Notes under the pieces: generated by a model
Database searches by the model: none
What the model saw: only the letters and a program-made list of their open reading frames with translations
What the model was told of the DNA's origin: nothing
In this document: positions 16,883-26,900 of the stretch, in pieces
How positions within the stretch are numbered: the first letter of the stretch is position 1
How the letters are laid out: every line of letters begins with the position of its first letter
Source of the DNA: Burkholderiaceae bacterium
GTDB lineage: Bacteria > Pseudomonadota > Gammaproteobacteria > Burkholderiales > Burkholderiaceae_C
Direction: 5' to 3'
Assembly (NCBI GenBank): GCA_913776825.1
Contig: CAJYPV010000026.1
Location: forward strand, 62,001-126,000
DNA: 64,000 bases
Program-made: the position numbers and the translations under genes

Positions 16883-19800
16883 TCAGCGAGGCAGCGCGAG
16901 CACCAGCTTTTCGATCAGCAGGTCCACGTCGACCGGCTTGGCGATGTGGTCGTCGAAGCCTGCGGCAATCGCTTCGTCCCGATCCTGCAAGGTCGCCAGT
17001 CCGGTGAGTGCAATGGCGACCACCCGAGGCGCCACCGCGCCGCGATCCCCGGCGGCTGGTCCGGCGCCATCGGCGGCCTCGCTCGCCGCGCGGAAATCGC
17101 CGCGGCGCTCGCGCTCGCGCAGATCGCGGATCAGCGCATAGCCGTCGGCGCCGGGCATCGCCACATCGCTGATCAAGGCATCGATGGCGCCGCGGTCCAG
17201 CGCTTCACGCGCTGCCGCCACCGAGCCGGCGGTGCGCACGTCGGCGCCGGTGGTGCGCAGCAGATGCTCCACCGCTTCCAGCGCATGCAGGTCGTCGTCG
17301 ACCACCAGCAGGCGCAGGCCCGAGAGGTCATGCGAGGCGGTTTCCCGCAGCGGCGGCGTGTCGTCGGTGGGCGCGACCGAGAAGTCGATGGCCGGGAAGC
17401 GCACCGTCAGGCGCGTGCCGCGGCCTTCACCGTCGCTGTACGCCGTCACGGTGCCGCCGTGCGCCAGCACCAGATGCCGGACGATGGACAGCCCCAGGCC
17501 CAGCCCGCCGTATTCGCGGGTGCGGCTGTTGTCGGCCTGGGTGAAGCGGTCGAACAGGCGCGGCAGCTGGTCGGCGCGGATGCCGATGCCGTTGTCGACC
17601 ACGGCCAGTTCGACCATCGGGCCGACCCGGCTGAGCGTCGCGGTGACGCGTCCGCCGTTGGGGGTGAACTTCACCGCATTGCCGAGCAGATTGGCGATGA
17701 TCTGCTGCACCCGGCGCGGATCGCCCTGGATGCGGTGTGGCTGCTGCAGCCCGCCGGCCTGCAGCGTGAGCCCCTTGGCATCGGCGGTCGGCGCCTGGCT
17801 TTCGGTCACGGCGCGCAGGCTGGCGCTCAGGTCGATCGGACGCATCTCCAGCGCCAGATGGCCGGACGCAATGCGCGACACGTCGAGCAGGTCGTCGATC
17901 AGCTGAGACTGGGATTGGCAGTGTTTGAGGATGGTGGCGATGGCGCGGGTGGCCGTGGCCTCGCTCAGCATCTGCCGCTCTTGCGACTGGCGCAGCACCG
18001 AGGCCCAGCCGGCGATCACGTTCAGCGGTGCGCGCAGCTCATGCGAGACCATGCCCAGGAACTCGTCCTTGGCGATGTTGGCCCGCTCGGCGTCGCCGCG
18101 TGCGCGCTGGGCGCTGTCCAGCGCGCAACGCAGTTCATGGATGTCCTGGAAGGCGATCACGGCACCGTCGATGCGGTCGTCGGAGGTGCGGTAGGCCCGC
18201 ACATTGATCATCCACCAATGCTTGGCGCTGTCCTGGTATTCATGCTCGACGGCGGTGAGGCCCTGCACGGCGGTCTGCACCAGTTGCTCCAGATCGCCGA
18301 CCGAGAAGCGGGTGCTGACCTGGCTGATCGGCTCGCCGATGTCGCCCGGCGACAGGCCGAACAATTGCGCCGCCTGGGGCGAGGCATGGCGCAGCTTGAG
18401 CTGCCGATCCAGCAGCACCACCGGCAGCGGGATGCCTTCCACCAGATTGCTCAGGTCGTCATTGACCTGGTCCAGCTCGTCGTTGCGGGACTTGAGCTCA
18501 TCATTCAGCGAGATCAGCTCCTGATTGGCCGACTCCAGCTCCTGCTTGGCGCTCTGCAGTTCTTCGTTCGCGCTCTGCAGCTCTTCGTTGGTGCTGAGCA
18601 TCTCCTCGTTGGCGGTGCGCAGCTCTTCATTGGCGGACTCGAACTCGCTCACCATGGTCTTGAGCTGCGCCTGCGTGGCTTCCAGCTCGTCCGACAGCGT
18701 GGTGACGGTGCGCTCCAGATCGTCCATGCGCGGCGGCTGCGAAGGCAGCACCAGGCTGGGTCCGACATCCTCGAACTGCGGCGCCAGGGTGACCAGGAAG
18801 TGCCGCGCCGCGCCTTCGGCGTCGAAGGGCAGCACCTCCAGCACATAGCGCAGCTCGTTGAGCTGCACCCGCTCGCGGCGCACCGGCTGCGCGGTGCGTT
18901 TGGCCTCGATCAGGGCGGTGCGCACCGGCACATTCAGCTCGGTGTGCAGCAGCCGGGGCAGCGCCAGGGTGGCCTCGCCGCTCGCGGGCGAGATGAAGGC
19001 CGCCACATCGCCGCGGAACTGCACCACATCGCCGTTGTCGTTGACGACGAAGCCGGGCGGCACATACCGGGCCAGGGCGACGCGGTTGGCGGCGTCGGCG
19101 ACCCGGTCCGGTTGCGGCGGCATGGCCGCGCGCGGCTGGTTGCCTTCGCTGGCCCAGGGGCGCAGCGCATCGATCGGGAACAGCGGGCGGGGCCGTCGGG
19201 CGGTGCTGAGCTTGCGATAGAGATGCGGCGCACCGGCATGCTCGAAGCCATCGGCGGCCGAGGCCGCTTCGGCGCGTCCGAGGATCATGAAGCCGTCGGG
19301 TCGGCAGGCGTAGTGCAGCACCTCGAAAACATGCTGCTGCGCTTCCTTGCGCAGATAGATCAGCATGTTGCGGCAACTGATCAGGCCCATGCCGGAGAAC
19401 GGCGCATGGGTGAGCAGGTTGTGCCGCGCGAAGACGCACATCTCGCGCAGTTCCTTGGCGACCAGATAGCCGCCGTTGCTGGGCACGAAGGCGGTCTCGC
19501 GGAAAGGCTGGGGCACGTTTTCGAGCGAGGCGGCGGAGTACCGCCCGGCGCGCGCGGTTTCGATCGAGGCCTCGTTGATGTCGGTGCCGAAGATCTGCAC
19601 GCGGCGGTTGGAGCCTTCGGTCTGCAGCGCGTCATGCAGCAGCATGGCGATGGTGTAGACCTCCTCGCCGGTGGAGCAGGCGGGCACCCAGATCCGGATC
19701 GGGTCGTGGCGCAGTTCCAGCAGCTTGGGAATGATGGTCTGCCGCAGCACGTTCACGAATTCGGCGTCGCGGAAGAAGGCGGTGACGCCGATCAGCACGT

Positions 19801-20620
19801 CGTCGCGCAGGCTGGCGGCTTCCTTCGGGTCGATCCGCAGCAGCTGCAGATAGCCGTCGACATCGCGGTCCTTCTGCAGCAGCACGCGACGCAGGAAGCG
19901 GCGGCGCAGATTCACATCCTTCACATAGCCCAGGTTCACGCCGGCCTTTTGCTGCACCAGCGCCAGCGCGGTCTCCAGCGCATCCGGGTTGGGGTCGGGC
20001 GTGTCGGCGCCGATGTTGGCCGAGAGGCTGTCGGGCCGACCAAAGCGCTGGATCAGGTGTTCCGCGATCTCGGCGGGCGCGAGCACCGCGTCCACCAGCC
20101 CGGTGTTGATCGCGGCGGTGGGCATGCCGTCATGGGCGGCAGTCTGCGGCGACTGCGCGATCGCCAGGCCGCCCGCGGCCTTCAGATCGATGATGCCGGC
20201 CACGCCGTCCTGGCCGGTGCCGGACAGGATCACCACGGCCGATTGCACTTCCGGGTCCTGCGCCAGCGAGGCCAGGCAGGTGTCGATGGGCAGATGCAGG
20301 CCGGGCGGGCGGCGGGTCAGGCGGAAGTGGCCATCCAGCGCCATGACGCTGGCGTTCTCCGGCATGACGAACACGCGGCCGTGCTCGATCTTGCGCAGAT
20401 GCTCCAGGCGTTCGACCGGCAGCTCGGTGCGCGGCTGCAGCAATTCGGGCAGCCGGGTCTCTTCGGTAGGGTCCAGATGAGTGATCACCAGGACGGCGAA
20501 ACCCGGCTCCTTCGGAAGGTCCGCGAGCACGGTGCCGAGCACCTCGATGCTGCCGGCCGAGCCGCCCAGCACCACCACCCGTAACGCTGAATTCTGTTCT
20601 GGCGCCAAGCCGTTCCCCAA
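16883..20620 (-). CDS. CheB-CheR-PAS hybrid histidine kinase with C-terminal receiver
   Basis: A 1245-residue multidomain signalling protein. The order is: CheB methylesterase (about 12-195; GGSAGS serine, ITHLDP histidine, GTGQDG aspartate); CheR methyltransferase (about 220-480; VPACSTGEEVYTIA SAM site); a PAS-like region; a long coiled coil of repeated ANEEL/SANEEL units (about 640-720); and a PAS domain. HisKA follows with SHELRAPLNVI (His about 860), then HATPase (NLLGNAVKFTPNGG) and a receiver (about 1103-1240) with the phospho-acceptor Asp in ISDVAMPG. All catalytic residues look intact. Such proteins integrate methylation-type chemistry with phosphorelay; partner and output are unknown. 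No dedicated response regulator is adjacent. It is cytoplasmic, with no membrane segment. Confidence 0.92.
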   Translation of the reverse strand: MGNGLAPEQNSALRVVVLGGSAGSIEVLGTVLADLPKEPGFAVLVITHLDPTEETRLPELLQPRTELPVERLEHLRKIEHGRVFVMPENASVMALDGHFRLTRRPPGLHLPIDTCLASLAQDPEVQSAVVILSGTGQDGVAGIIDLKAAGGLAIAQSPQTAAHDGMPTAAINTGLVDAVLAPAEIAEHLIQRFGRPDSLSANIGADTPDPNPDALETALALVQQKAGVNLGYVKDVNLRRRFLRRVLLQKDRDVDGYLQLLRIDPKEAASLRDDVLIGVTAFFRDAEFVNVLRQTIIPKLLELRHDPIRIWVPACSTGEEVYTIAMLLHDALQTEGSNRRVQIFGTDINEASIETARAGRYSAASLENVPQPFRETAFVPSNGGYLVAKELREMCVFARHNLLTHAPFSGMGLISCRNMLIYLRKEAQQHVFEVLHYACRPDGFMILGRAEAASAADGFEHAGAPHLYRKLSTARRPRPLFPIDALRPWASEGNQPRAAMPPQPDRVADAANRVALARYVPPGFVVNDNGDVVQFRGDVAAFISPASGEATLALPRLLHTELNVPVRTALIEAKRTAQPVRRERVQLNELRYVLEVLPFDAEGAARHFLVTLAPQFEDVGPSLVLPSQPPRMDDLERTVTTLSDELEATQAQLKTMVSEFESANEELRTANEEMLSTNEELQSANEELQSAKQELESANQELISLNDELKSRNDELDQVNDDLSNLVEGIPLPVVLLDRQLKLRHASPQAAQLFGLSPGDIGEPISQVSTRFSVGDLEQLVQTAVQGLTAVEHEYQDSAKHWWMINVRAYRTSDDRIDGAVIAFQDIHELRCALDSAQRARGDAERANIAKDEFLGMVSHELRAPLNVIAGWASVLRQSQERQMLSEATATRAIATILKHCQSQSQLIDDLLDVSRIASGHLALEMRPIDLSASLRAVTESQAPTADAKGLTLQAGGLQQPHRIQGDPRRVQQIIANLLGNAVKFTPNGGRVTATLSRVGPMVELAVVDNGIGIRADQLPRLFDRFTQADNSRTREYGGLGLGLSIVRHLVLAHGGTVTAYSDGEGRGTRLTVRFPAIDFSVAPTDDTPPLRETASHDLSGLRLLVVDDDLHALEAVEHLLRTTGADVRTAGSVAAAREALDRGAIDALISDVAMPGADGYALIRDLRERERRGDFRAASEAADGAGPAAGDRGAVAPRVVAIALTGLATLQDRDEAIAAGFDDHIAKPVDVDLLIEKLVLALPR

Positions 20621-20833
20621 AGATCGTTCGCTGCAGTGCGGCGCAGTCTACCGTCGGGCGCAAGCAGCCCTCTCAGCGTTCCTGCGTAGGCCCTTCGGCA
20701 GAGGCGACGCCCCTGCGCGTGAGCGGTGAAAAAGGGGCTGGGCAAACGACGTGCGCGCCGCGCGCCCGGGCGGCGGGCCGGCCGGCGTGGGGTGGCTCAC
20801 CGGGGCCGGCGGTGCGGCGCCGCGCGCCGAGGC

Positions 20834-21118
20834 TCAGCGCAAATAGGCTTTCAGCACATCGATGACGGCGTCGGTTTCCTGCGCGCGGGCGGCGGCATCC
20901 AGGGTCGGATCGCCCAGGTGCTCCCGCACATGGCCTTCCAGCACCTCGGCCATCAGGCCATTGACCGCCCCGCGAATGGCCGCGATTTGCTGCAGCACCG
21001 CCAGGCAGTCGGCGTCCTGTGCGCCTTGCTCCACCGCGCGCTCCAGCGCCGCGGCCTGGCCCTGGATGCGCCGGATGCGGGTGAGCAGCTTCTTCTTGCC
21101 TGTGATGGTGTGTGCCAT
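20834..21118 (-). CDS. dmeR: DmeR/RcnR-type nickel/cobalt-responsive repressor
   Basis: A 94-residue all-helical repressor of the CsoR/RcnR/FrmR family, divergent from the CDF transporter gene. It starts MAHTITGKKKLL, like RcnR, and keeps the RcnR metal ligands His3, Cys38, His63 and His67, the last two in the EGHVREHL segment. LQQIAAIRGAVNGLM is nearly identical to the RcnR core. Metal binding releases the repressor from DNA. An operator-like TACT-G-tract-AGTA lies in the divergent gap. FrmR (formaldehyde) is less likely, given the His set and the transporter neighbour. Confidence 0.88.
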   Translation of the reverse strand: MAHTITGKKKLLTRIRRIQGQAAALERAVEQGAQDADCLAVLQQIAAIRGAVNGLMAEVLEGHVREHLGDPTLDAAARAQETDAVIDVLKAYLR

Positions 21119-21155
21119 GAGGGCCATTCTAGGAGCGGCATCGACTGGGCTGCTT

Positions 21156-21172
21156 ATACTGGGGGGGAGTAT
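21156..21172. promoter_or_regulatory. DmeR/RcnR-type operator
   Basis: ATACT-GGGGGGG-AGTAT: an inverted TACT/AGTA pair flanking a run of seven G. It matches the known RcnR recognition pattern TACT-G6-N-AGTA. It lies 38 bp from the dmeR start, in the gap to dmeF, and overlaps a TATACT -10-like hexamer pointing toward dmeF, so repression of both genes is likely. Confidence 0.85.
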
Positions 21173-21301
21173 TTGCGACACGAATCGACCGTCGCACTGA
21201 TCGCCCCGCATGCGCGTGATTCGCACGGGCTGGGCGACTGCTTCATGTGCCGATGCGGCCCGTCCAGAGGGGCGCCGGCGTCACCTCCAGCTCAAGCCGT
21301 C

Positions 21302-22348
21302 ATGACTGCACCGTCTTCCACCCCGTGGCACCACACCCATGTCTTCGATGAAGGCAATCCGCTGGCGGAGCGCAACACCCGCTGGGCGGTGTTGCTGACC
21401 GTCGTGATGATGGTGGGCGAGATCGTCGGGGGCTACGTTTTCAATTCGATGGCGCTGCTGGCGGACGGCTGGCACATGAGCTCGCATGCGGTGGCGCTCG
21501 GCGTCGCGGTGCTGGCGTATGCGGCCGCCCGGCGCTGGGCGGGGCATGGCCAGTTCGCCTTCGGGACCTGGAAGATCGAAGTGCTGGGCGGTTTCGCCAG
21601 CGCGCTGCTGCTGGTGGGCGTGGCGGGGCTGATGCTGTTCCAGTCGGTCGAGCGGCTGATGCGGCCCACGGCCATTCATTACGACGAAGCCATCGCCGTC
21701 GCGGCGCTGGGCCTGCTTGTCAATCTGGTCTGCGCCTGGCTGCTGCGGGGCGGACATCATCACGGACACGGACACGGACACGGACACGGACACGGACACG
21801 GACATTCGCACGGGACGGGCCACGACCACCACCACGGGCATGGCCATGAGCACGATCATGCCCCGGTCGCACGGCCGGGCCAGCCCTCCGCCGCGGCCGC
21901 CCCGCCGGATGCCGCCGTCCACGATCTCAACCTGCGGGCGGCCTATGTCCATGTGCTGACCGATGCGGCGACCTCGGTCCTGGCGATCGTGGCGCTGTTC
22001 GGCGGGCGTTTGTGGGGCGCGGATTGGCTGGATCCGGTGATGGGGATCGTCGGTGCGGTGCTGGTGGCGGTCTGGGCGCGGGGCCTGCTGCTCGACACGG
22101 GTCGGGTCTTGCTGGATGCCGAAATGGATGCGCCGGTGGTGGCCGAAATCCGGGAGGTGATTCAGCACAGCCCCTGGCCGGCGACGATTTCCGATCTGCA
22201 TGTGTGGCGGGTGGGGCGTGCGCATTACGCCTGCATCGTGGCGTTGGTGACGAATGCGGACGCGAGCGCGACGGATTTCAAGCAACTCCTGGCCGTGCAT
22301 GAGGAACTGGTTCACATCACGGTCGAAATCAACCGGGCGACGTCATGA
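21302..22348 (+). CDS. dmeF: Cation diffusion facilitator DmeF (cobalt/nickel efflux)
   Basis: A 348-residue inner-membrane divalent metal/proton antiporter of the CDF family. Six membrane segments are visible, with metal-site residues in LLADGWHMSSHAVALG (TM2) and HVLTDAATSVLAIVAL (TM5). A cytosolic loop at about 152-186 is almost purely His-Gly (about 19 His). The C-terminal CDF domain contains ISDLHVWRVG. The HMSSH motif and the adjacent DmeR-type repressor favour DmeF over zinc exporters. I start at 21302 because MTAPSSTPWHHTHVFD matches the usual start of the family; earlier in-frame ATGs exist. The His loop is encoded by a perfect hexanucleotide tandem repeat. Confidence 0.9.
   Translation: MTAPSSTPWHHTHVFDEGNPLAERNTRWAVLLTVVMMVGEIVGGYVFNSMALLADGWHMSSHAVALGVAVLAYAAARRWAGHGQFAFGTWKIEVLGGFASALLLVGVAGLMLFQSVERLMRPTAIHYDEAIAVAALGLLVNLVCAWLLRGGHHHGHGHGHGHGHGHGHSHGTGHDHHHGHGHEHDHAPVARPGQPSAAAAPPDAAVHDLNLRAAYVHVLTDAATSVLAIVALFGGRLWGADWLDPVMGIVGAVLVAVWARGLLLDTGRVLLDAEMDAPVVAEIREVIQHSPWPATISDLHVWRVGRAHYACIVALVTNADASATDFKQLLAVHEELVHITVEINRATS
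21762..21807. repeat. Hexanucleotide tandem repeat encoding the DmeF His-Gly loop
   Basis: About seven consecutive near-perfect copies of CACGGA encode alternating Gly-His. Slipped-strand mispairing would add or remove Gly-His pairs without changing frame. Confidence 0.85.
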
Positions 22349-22370
22349 GGCAGCGCCACAATCGCGCCCC

Positions 22371-22511
22371 ATGAAAACCAACTACATCTTTGCCGCCATC
22401 CTGGTTTCCAGCCTGATCGGCGCCTTCATTGCCAGCCGTTCCATGAAAACCGTCTTCGCCCTGGTGTCGGGCGCGCTGGCCCTGTATGCCCTGCTGCGAC
22501 AGGTGATCTGA
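22371..22511 (+). CDS. Very small membrane protein (46 residues)
   Basis: The product has two hydrophobic helices (IFAAILVSSLIGAFIA and VFALVSGALALYALL) joined by a short basic loop SRSMK. It lies 22 bp after dmeF on the same strand and may be co-transcribed. Its composition and length fit a genuine small membrane protein. Function is unknown. Confidence 0.6.
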   Translation: MKTNYIFAAILVSSLIGAFIASRSMKTVFALVSGALALYALLRQVI

Positions 22512-22610
22512 CGGCCCGGCCCGGGCCCGACACATGCGGATACACCCCATGGTGGGATATCCGCTCCGCGCTCTCGCGTCGATAGTGAGCACTCGACGGG
22601 AGATAACAAC

Positions 22611-22865
22611 ATGCGGTACGGTCAATTCGAGGGTCAAGGGTCTCAAGGCGCGTCACAGACGCCACGGCAACCTCAGCCACTTCATCCCCACCAGTTCAGC
22701 GGGGTGATGCAGCGCATCCTGCGCCACACGGATCTGCTGATGCAGCGCCGCCCGGCCTTGCTGCCGGACGCGGCGGCGCCGGCGTCCCTGGACGGCCTGG
22801 AGGTCCAGGAGTCCAGCTGGGACGAATGGGCGGAAGTGACCAACCTTCAGAACGACGAGCGTTGA
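22611..22865 (+). CDS. Small hydrophilic protein of unknown function (84 residues)
   Basis: The start is preceded by a good ribosome site (GGGAGATAAC). The N-terminal third is Gln/Gly/Pro-rich. The middle (VMQRILRHTDLLMQRRPALL) is an amphipathic helix and the end is acidic and Trp-containing (SSWDEWAEVTNLQNDE). There is no signal or membrane segment. I do not recognise it. Confidence 0.55.
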   Translation: MRYGQFEGQGSQGASQTPRQPQPLHPHQFSGVMQRILRHTDLLMQRRPALLPDAAAPASLDGLEVQESSWDEWAEVTNLQNDER

Positions 22866-23167
22866 TCGCCCGCCAGGGCGCGCCGTGATGGCGCTGATGG
22901 AACACAGGGCCAAGCACGCCAGCGGGCGCCCCGGCCACGCGGGAATAGCTTGACCTCCACTTGCCGCGATCTGCCAAATTCCGGTGATGCGGAAGGTAAG
23001 CAAATTTGTTTATGATTGCGGCTGTTTGGTGGGCTTGGTCTTCGTGCGCATTCAGTTGAACTCGTGACCCACTGACAACCGCCTCGCGACGCGCTCACCA
23101 CTCGTTACCAGAACCCAAGAACTTCGCCCTGCATGCGCGGACTGACCGTCGGCACGCAGGAGGCGCA
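22866..23167. other. Intergenic region upstream of hicAB
   Basis: About 300 bp without a gene. A markedly AT-richer stretch (22970-23035, including AAATTTGTTTATGATT) is the likely site of the hicAB promoter and HicB binding. I cannot fix a -35/-10 pair with acceptable spacing, and no clear palindrome was found. Confidence 0.4.
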
Positions 23168-23350
23168 ATGAAGATTGCTGAGTTCAAAGCATGGCTGCAG
23201 CGTCAAGGGGCGGTGTTTGTCGAGGGGTCGCTGCACACCAAGGTCTATCTCGATGGGCGCCAATCGGTCCTGCCGCGGCATCCCTCCAGGGAATTGCCCG
23301 AGGGCACGCGACGGGCGATTCTCAAACAGCTGCAACTTCAGCAGCGCTGA
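23168..23350 (+). CDS. hicA: HicA-family mRNA interferase toxin
   Basis: A 60-residue dsRBD-like ribonuclease toxin of a type II system that cleaves mRNA when free. It shows the family pattern: an N-terminal helix (KIAEFKAWLQRQG), the catalytic His in EGSLHTKVYL, then a beta-strand and the closing RHPSRELPEGTRRAILKQL. An excellent AGGAGG ribosome site precedes the ATG. The hicB antitoxin gene begins 18 bp downstream. Length and order (toxin first) are typical. Confidence 0.92.
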   Translation: MKIAEFKAWLQRQGAVFVEGSLHTKVYLDGRQSVLPRHPSRELPEGTRRAILKQLQLQQR

Positions 23351-23368
23351 ACAGAAAGCGAGAGCCGC

Positions 23369-23794
23369 ATGTTGAGCTACCCCGCCCGGATCACCCGTGA
23401 TGGCGACAGTGTGGGCGTGACCTTCCCGGACATCCCGGAAGCGATCACCTTCGGAGACACCCGTGAAGAGGCCCTGGCCATGGCGGTGGATGCACTGACC
23501 ACCGCCATGGATTTCTACTTCGAGGACAAGCGCATCGTCCCGCCGCCGTCGCCTCTCAAGCGAGGGCAGGTGTTGATCGACTTGCCGCCCAGCGTCGGTG
23601 CCAAGGTGCTGCTGCTCAACGAGATGCTGTCTCAAGGCACTCGGCATGCGGAATTGGCGCGGCGCATGAACATCCGCGCGCAGGAAGTCAATCGGCTCAC
23701 CACCTTGCGCCATCCCACCAAGATCGACACGATTGCGCTGGCACTGCGCGCGCTCGGCAAGCGACTCGAGTTGAGCGTGGCGGACGCGGTCTGA
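23369..23794 (+). CDS. hicB: HicB-family antitoxin with C-terminal helix-turn-helix
   Basis: A 141-residue antitoxin that binds HicA and autoregulates the operon. The N-terminal HicB partial RNase H fold (about 1-70) contains VGVTFPDIPEAITFGDTREEA and the strand-helix ending DFYFEDKR. The C-terminal part (about 85-141; ELARRMNIRAQEVNRLT) is a Cro/XRE-like DNA-binding domain, typical of the longer HicB subtype. It is co-transcribed with hicA. Both genes appear intact. Confidence 0.92.
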   Translation: MLSYPARITRDGDSVGVTFPDIPEAITFGDTREEALAMAVDALTTAMDFYFEDKRIVPPPSPLKRGQVLIDLPPSVGAKVLLLNEMLSQGTRHAELARRMNIRAQEVNRLTTLRHPTKIDTIALALRALGKRLELSVADAV

Positions 23795-23936
23795 GCGTGG
23801 CGCCAGCCGCGTCGCACGCGGCCATCGCGACACGCCGTTGGCGGCGGCCGGGCTTCCGCGCCGCCCGTTTCTCGCCGCGCGGCCTGAATCAGCCGGCACT
23901 CAGCCGCCGCTCAGCCGGCGCTCAGCCGGCCCTCCC

Positions 23937-26900
23937 TCAGAACTTGTAGTTCACCACCACCCGCATCGCGCGGTTGTCGCCGCGAGCACTGTTGGGTTTG
24001 TCCAGATTGAGGTTGTCCCCCCCCAGCCGGTTGGCCGGCTGACCCGCCGCGGGGGCGCTGCCGACCCAATCGTCGAAGCCGTTGAAGTTGTCGGCGCCGA
24101 ACAGGTTCAGCACATCCAGCCGCAGCCCCAGGCGATGGGCGCCATAGCGGAATTCCTTGCCCAGGCTGATGTCCACCTGCCGATAGCTGGGCGACTCACC
24201 ACGCTGCAGCACGCAGCTCGTCGCGCCGCTGACGCAGTTGGTCAGGCGGCGGATGAAGCCGCTCGCATAAGTCGCCTTGGCCGAGAAGCTCATGCCCCAC
24301 GGCAGCAGCTTGTCGGTCATGAACGCGCCGACCACGCGATGACGGTCCACCAACGTGCTGGGATTCCAGCCACGGCCCGGACGGCCATAGGTCCAGTCGA
24401 AGATGTCGTTGGTCCATTCGCGGTTGGAGGTCTTGGGATCGCTGTAGGTGTAGGCCAGCGTGGCCGTCCAACCGGTCGCTTCGTTGTAGGGCCGCTCCGC
24501 TTTGAGGAAGAGCGAATCCGTCCGCGAGCGTCCGATCGCGTCGCCCAGCACCACCTGGCCAAAGCCATTCGGGCCACCCCACAGCGGATCCACCGCGCTC
24601 TGAGTGCCGAAGCCGCCATTCGGGTCGCGATTGCCGCTGAACCAGGCGAACTGGTTCTTCTCTTCGACACGGCTGAGGGCGATCTCGCCGTTCCAGGTCG
24701 GCGACAGCGCCTGACGCAGGCCGATGCTGAACTGATCCGAGTACGGCATCTTCAGATCATTGCGAATCAACCAGATCTCGCCATTGGCCGGTTGATTCTT
24801 CTGCAGCTCGTCCAGCGCATGGTTGGCCATGGTGCGGTCATAGCTGCGGCCGTAGCCACCGAACAGCACCGTCGCGCGATTGCCCAGCACGTCGTAGGAA
24901 AAGCCGATGCGCGGCGCGAAGGCATTCTTGTACGACTGCCGCGAGCGGCCGTCGCTCAGGTATTGGGTGATGTCGATGCCGCCCTTGGCCAGCGATTGGG
25001 CATAGGTCTGGCCCGCCACCGGCGCAATGCCGAAACGGGTCACATCCGCCGCGAACAGCGCCGCCACCCGATCGGCCGGCGTGGCGTAGCGGTTGTTGAG
25101 CATGTTGTCTTCATAGTCCCAGCGCAGGCCGAGATTGAGCTCCAGCCGGGAGGTCACGCTCCAGTCGTCCTGCAGATACAGGCCCCACTGCCGGTTCTTG
25201 AAATTCGCCACCGACGGTGCCACCGCGCGCCGGATGTTGCATTGATCGCTGCTGCTGCCGTTGTTGGAGACATTGCTGCCCAGGCAGTTCGCGCCATCCC
25301 AATAGGGCAGGCCGGTGCTGCGGTCGATCAGCACATCGACGATGTCCACCGCATTGGCCGTGCCGCTCAGGTCATAGCGCATGTCTTTCATCTTCACGCC
25401 GCCCTTGATCACATGCCGATCAAAGCCGGTGTAGCTGAGTTCCTCCGACAGGAAGAAGCCGCGCTGCTGACGCTTCTGCGCATCCGGTGAGCCGCCGTCC
25501 AGAATTACATCCTGCGAGGTGGCGATCGCCTGCGGATCGCTGGTCGAGACCTTGTAGCGGACGAACGCCGCCGTCGAAGCCGACGCAGGATTCCACTCGT
25601 AGTCCTCATAGCCGATGCGCGCCTCATTGAGCCAATCGTCGCGCGACCATTCATGCTTCAGGTCGATGCGCGTCTCGTCGTTCTTGCGCTCCTTGTCATT
25701 GCCCGGGAGCGAGAGATTCCGATCCTCGGCAATGCGGTCGGTTTCGCGGCGCAGTCGGGCGGTCAGCGTCAGCCGATGTTCTTCATTGAGCTGCGCATCG
25801 AGCTTGCCGAACAGCAGATCCTCATGGAAGGGGTCGACCTGATTGCCGCGCCGCGCGCGCAGATCGGGCACGATGCCGACATCCGGCAGCTTCTCGAAGT
25901 TCTGACCGGCGATCTGGCGGGAATCTTCAATCCGCTTGCCGTCATAGGCAAAGAAGACATGCAGCTTGTCCTTCACGATCGGACCGCCGACGCTGCCGCC
26001 ATATTCATACTTCTGCGAGCTGGGGCGAGACACGCCCTGTGCCTCACGTTCCTTCTCCAGCGCATTCTTCGCTCGCCAGTTGGTACCGGTGCGGTCGCCG
26101 TAAAGCTCGCCATGCCACTCGTTGGTGCCGGACTTGGTCACGGCGGTGATGGCCGCGCTGCTGACCTGATCGAACTCCGCCTTGTAGTTCTGCGTCAGCA
26201 CCTTGTATTGGGCGATCGCCGATTGCGGGAATGGATTGCCGCGCGAGTTGTCCTGGCCGCTGAGGCCGCCGCGCAGGATGTTGTTCTTCTGGCCGACGCC
26301 ATCGATGAACACATTCACATGGTCGCTGTTTTGCGCGCCGGACTGCAGTCGGCTCACGCCGCTCGCATCGCTGGAAAACGACACGCCGGGCGCCAGGTCC
26401 GCGGCGCTCAGGAAGTTTCGGGTCGTCTGCGGCAACGCTTCGATCATCTTCTGCGAGACCGTGGTGCCGACCTGCGGATCACGCACGCCCTGACGGATCG
26501 ACGATCCCGCCACCGTCACCGTACCGAGCTGGACCACGGTCTCGCCCTCCGCGGCATTGGCATCCGCGCTGGTCGCTGCGGCCAGATCATGCGAGGCGAT
26601 CTCGCCCACCGCCAAGGTGATCTGATCGGTCTTGACCACGGTGCCCGCTTCATTGGTCAGCCTGAGCGCGTAAGCGCCGGGTGCGAGACCCACCAGCAGA
26701 TAACGGCCATCCGGCTGAATCCGCGCTCGGTAGGTCGTTCCATTGGCCTGATTCACAGCCACCAAACTCCAGCCTGCGCCAGACGCGGCACCCGCAGTCC
26801 CGCTGTTGGCTGCCGGCAAGCTCACCTGCCCACGCAGCGTGGCGGTGCTGACCTGGGCCTGGACCGGCTGATGCACCGCGGCGACCACCAGCGTCCCCAC

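Noticed and set aside
15596..20584. Very long open frame (1662 codons) on the plus strand opposite the catalase-fold and hybrid kinase genes
   Set aside because: It is the antisense shadow of well-recognised genes. In very GC-rich DNA the opposite strand often stays open, and the product is Arg/Gln/His-rich with no domains.
22611..22865. Type III secretion-related small protein
   Set aside because: The Gln/Pro-rich N-terminus was suggestive, but there are no secretion genes or PIP-box promoter nearby.
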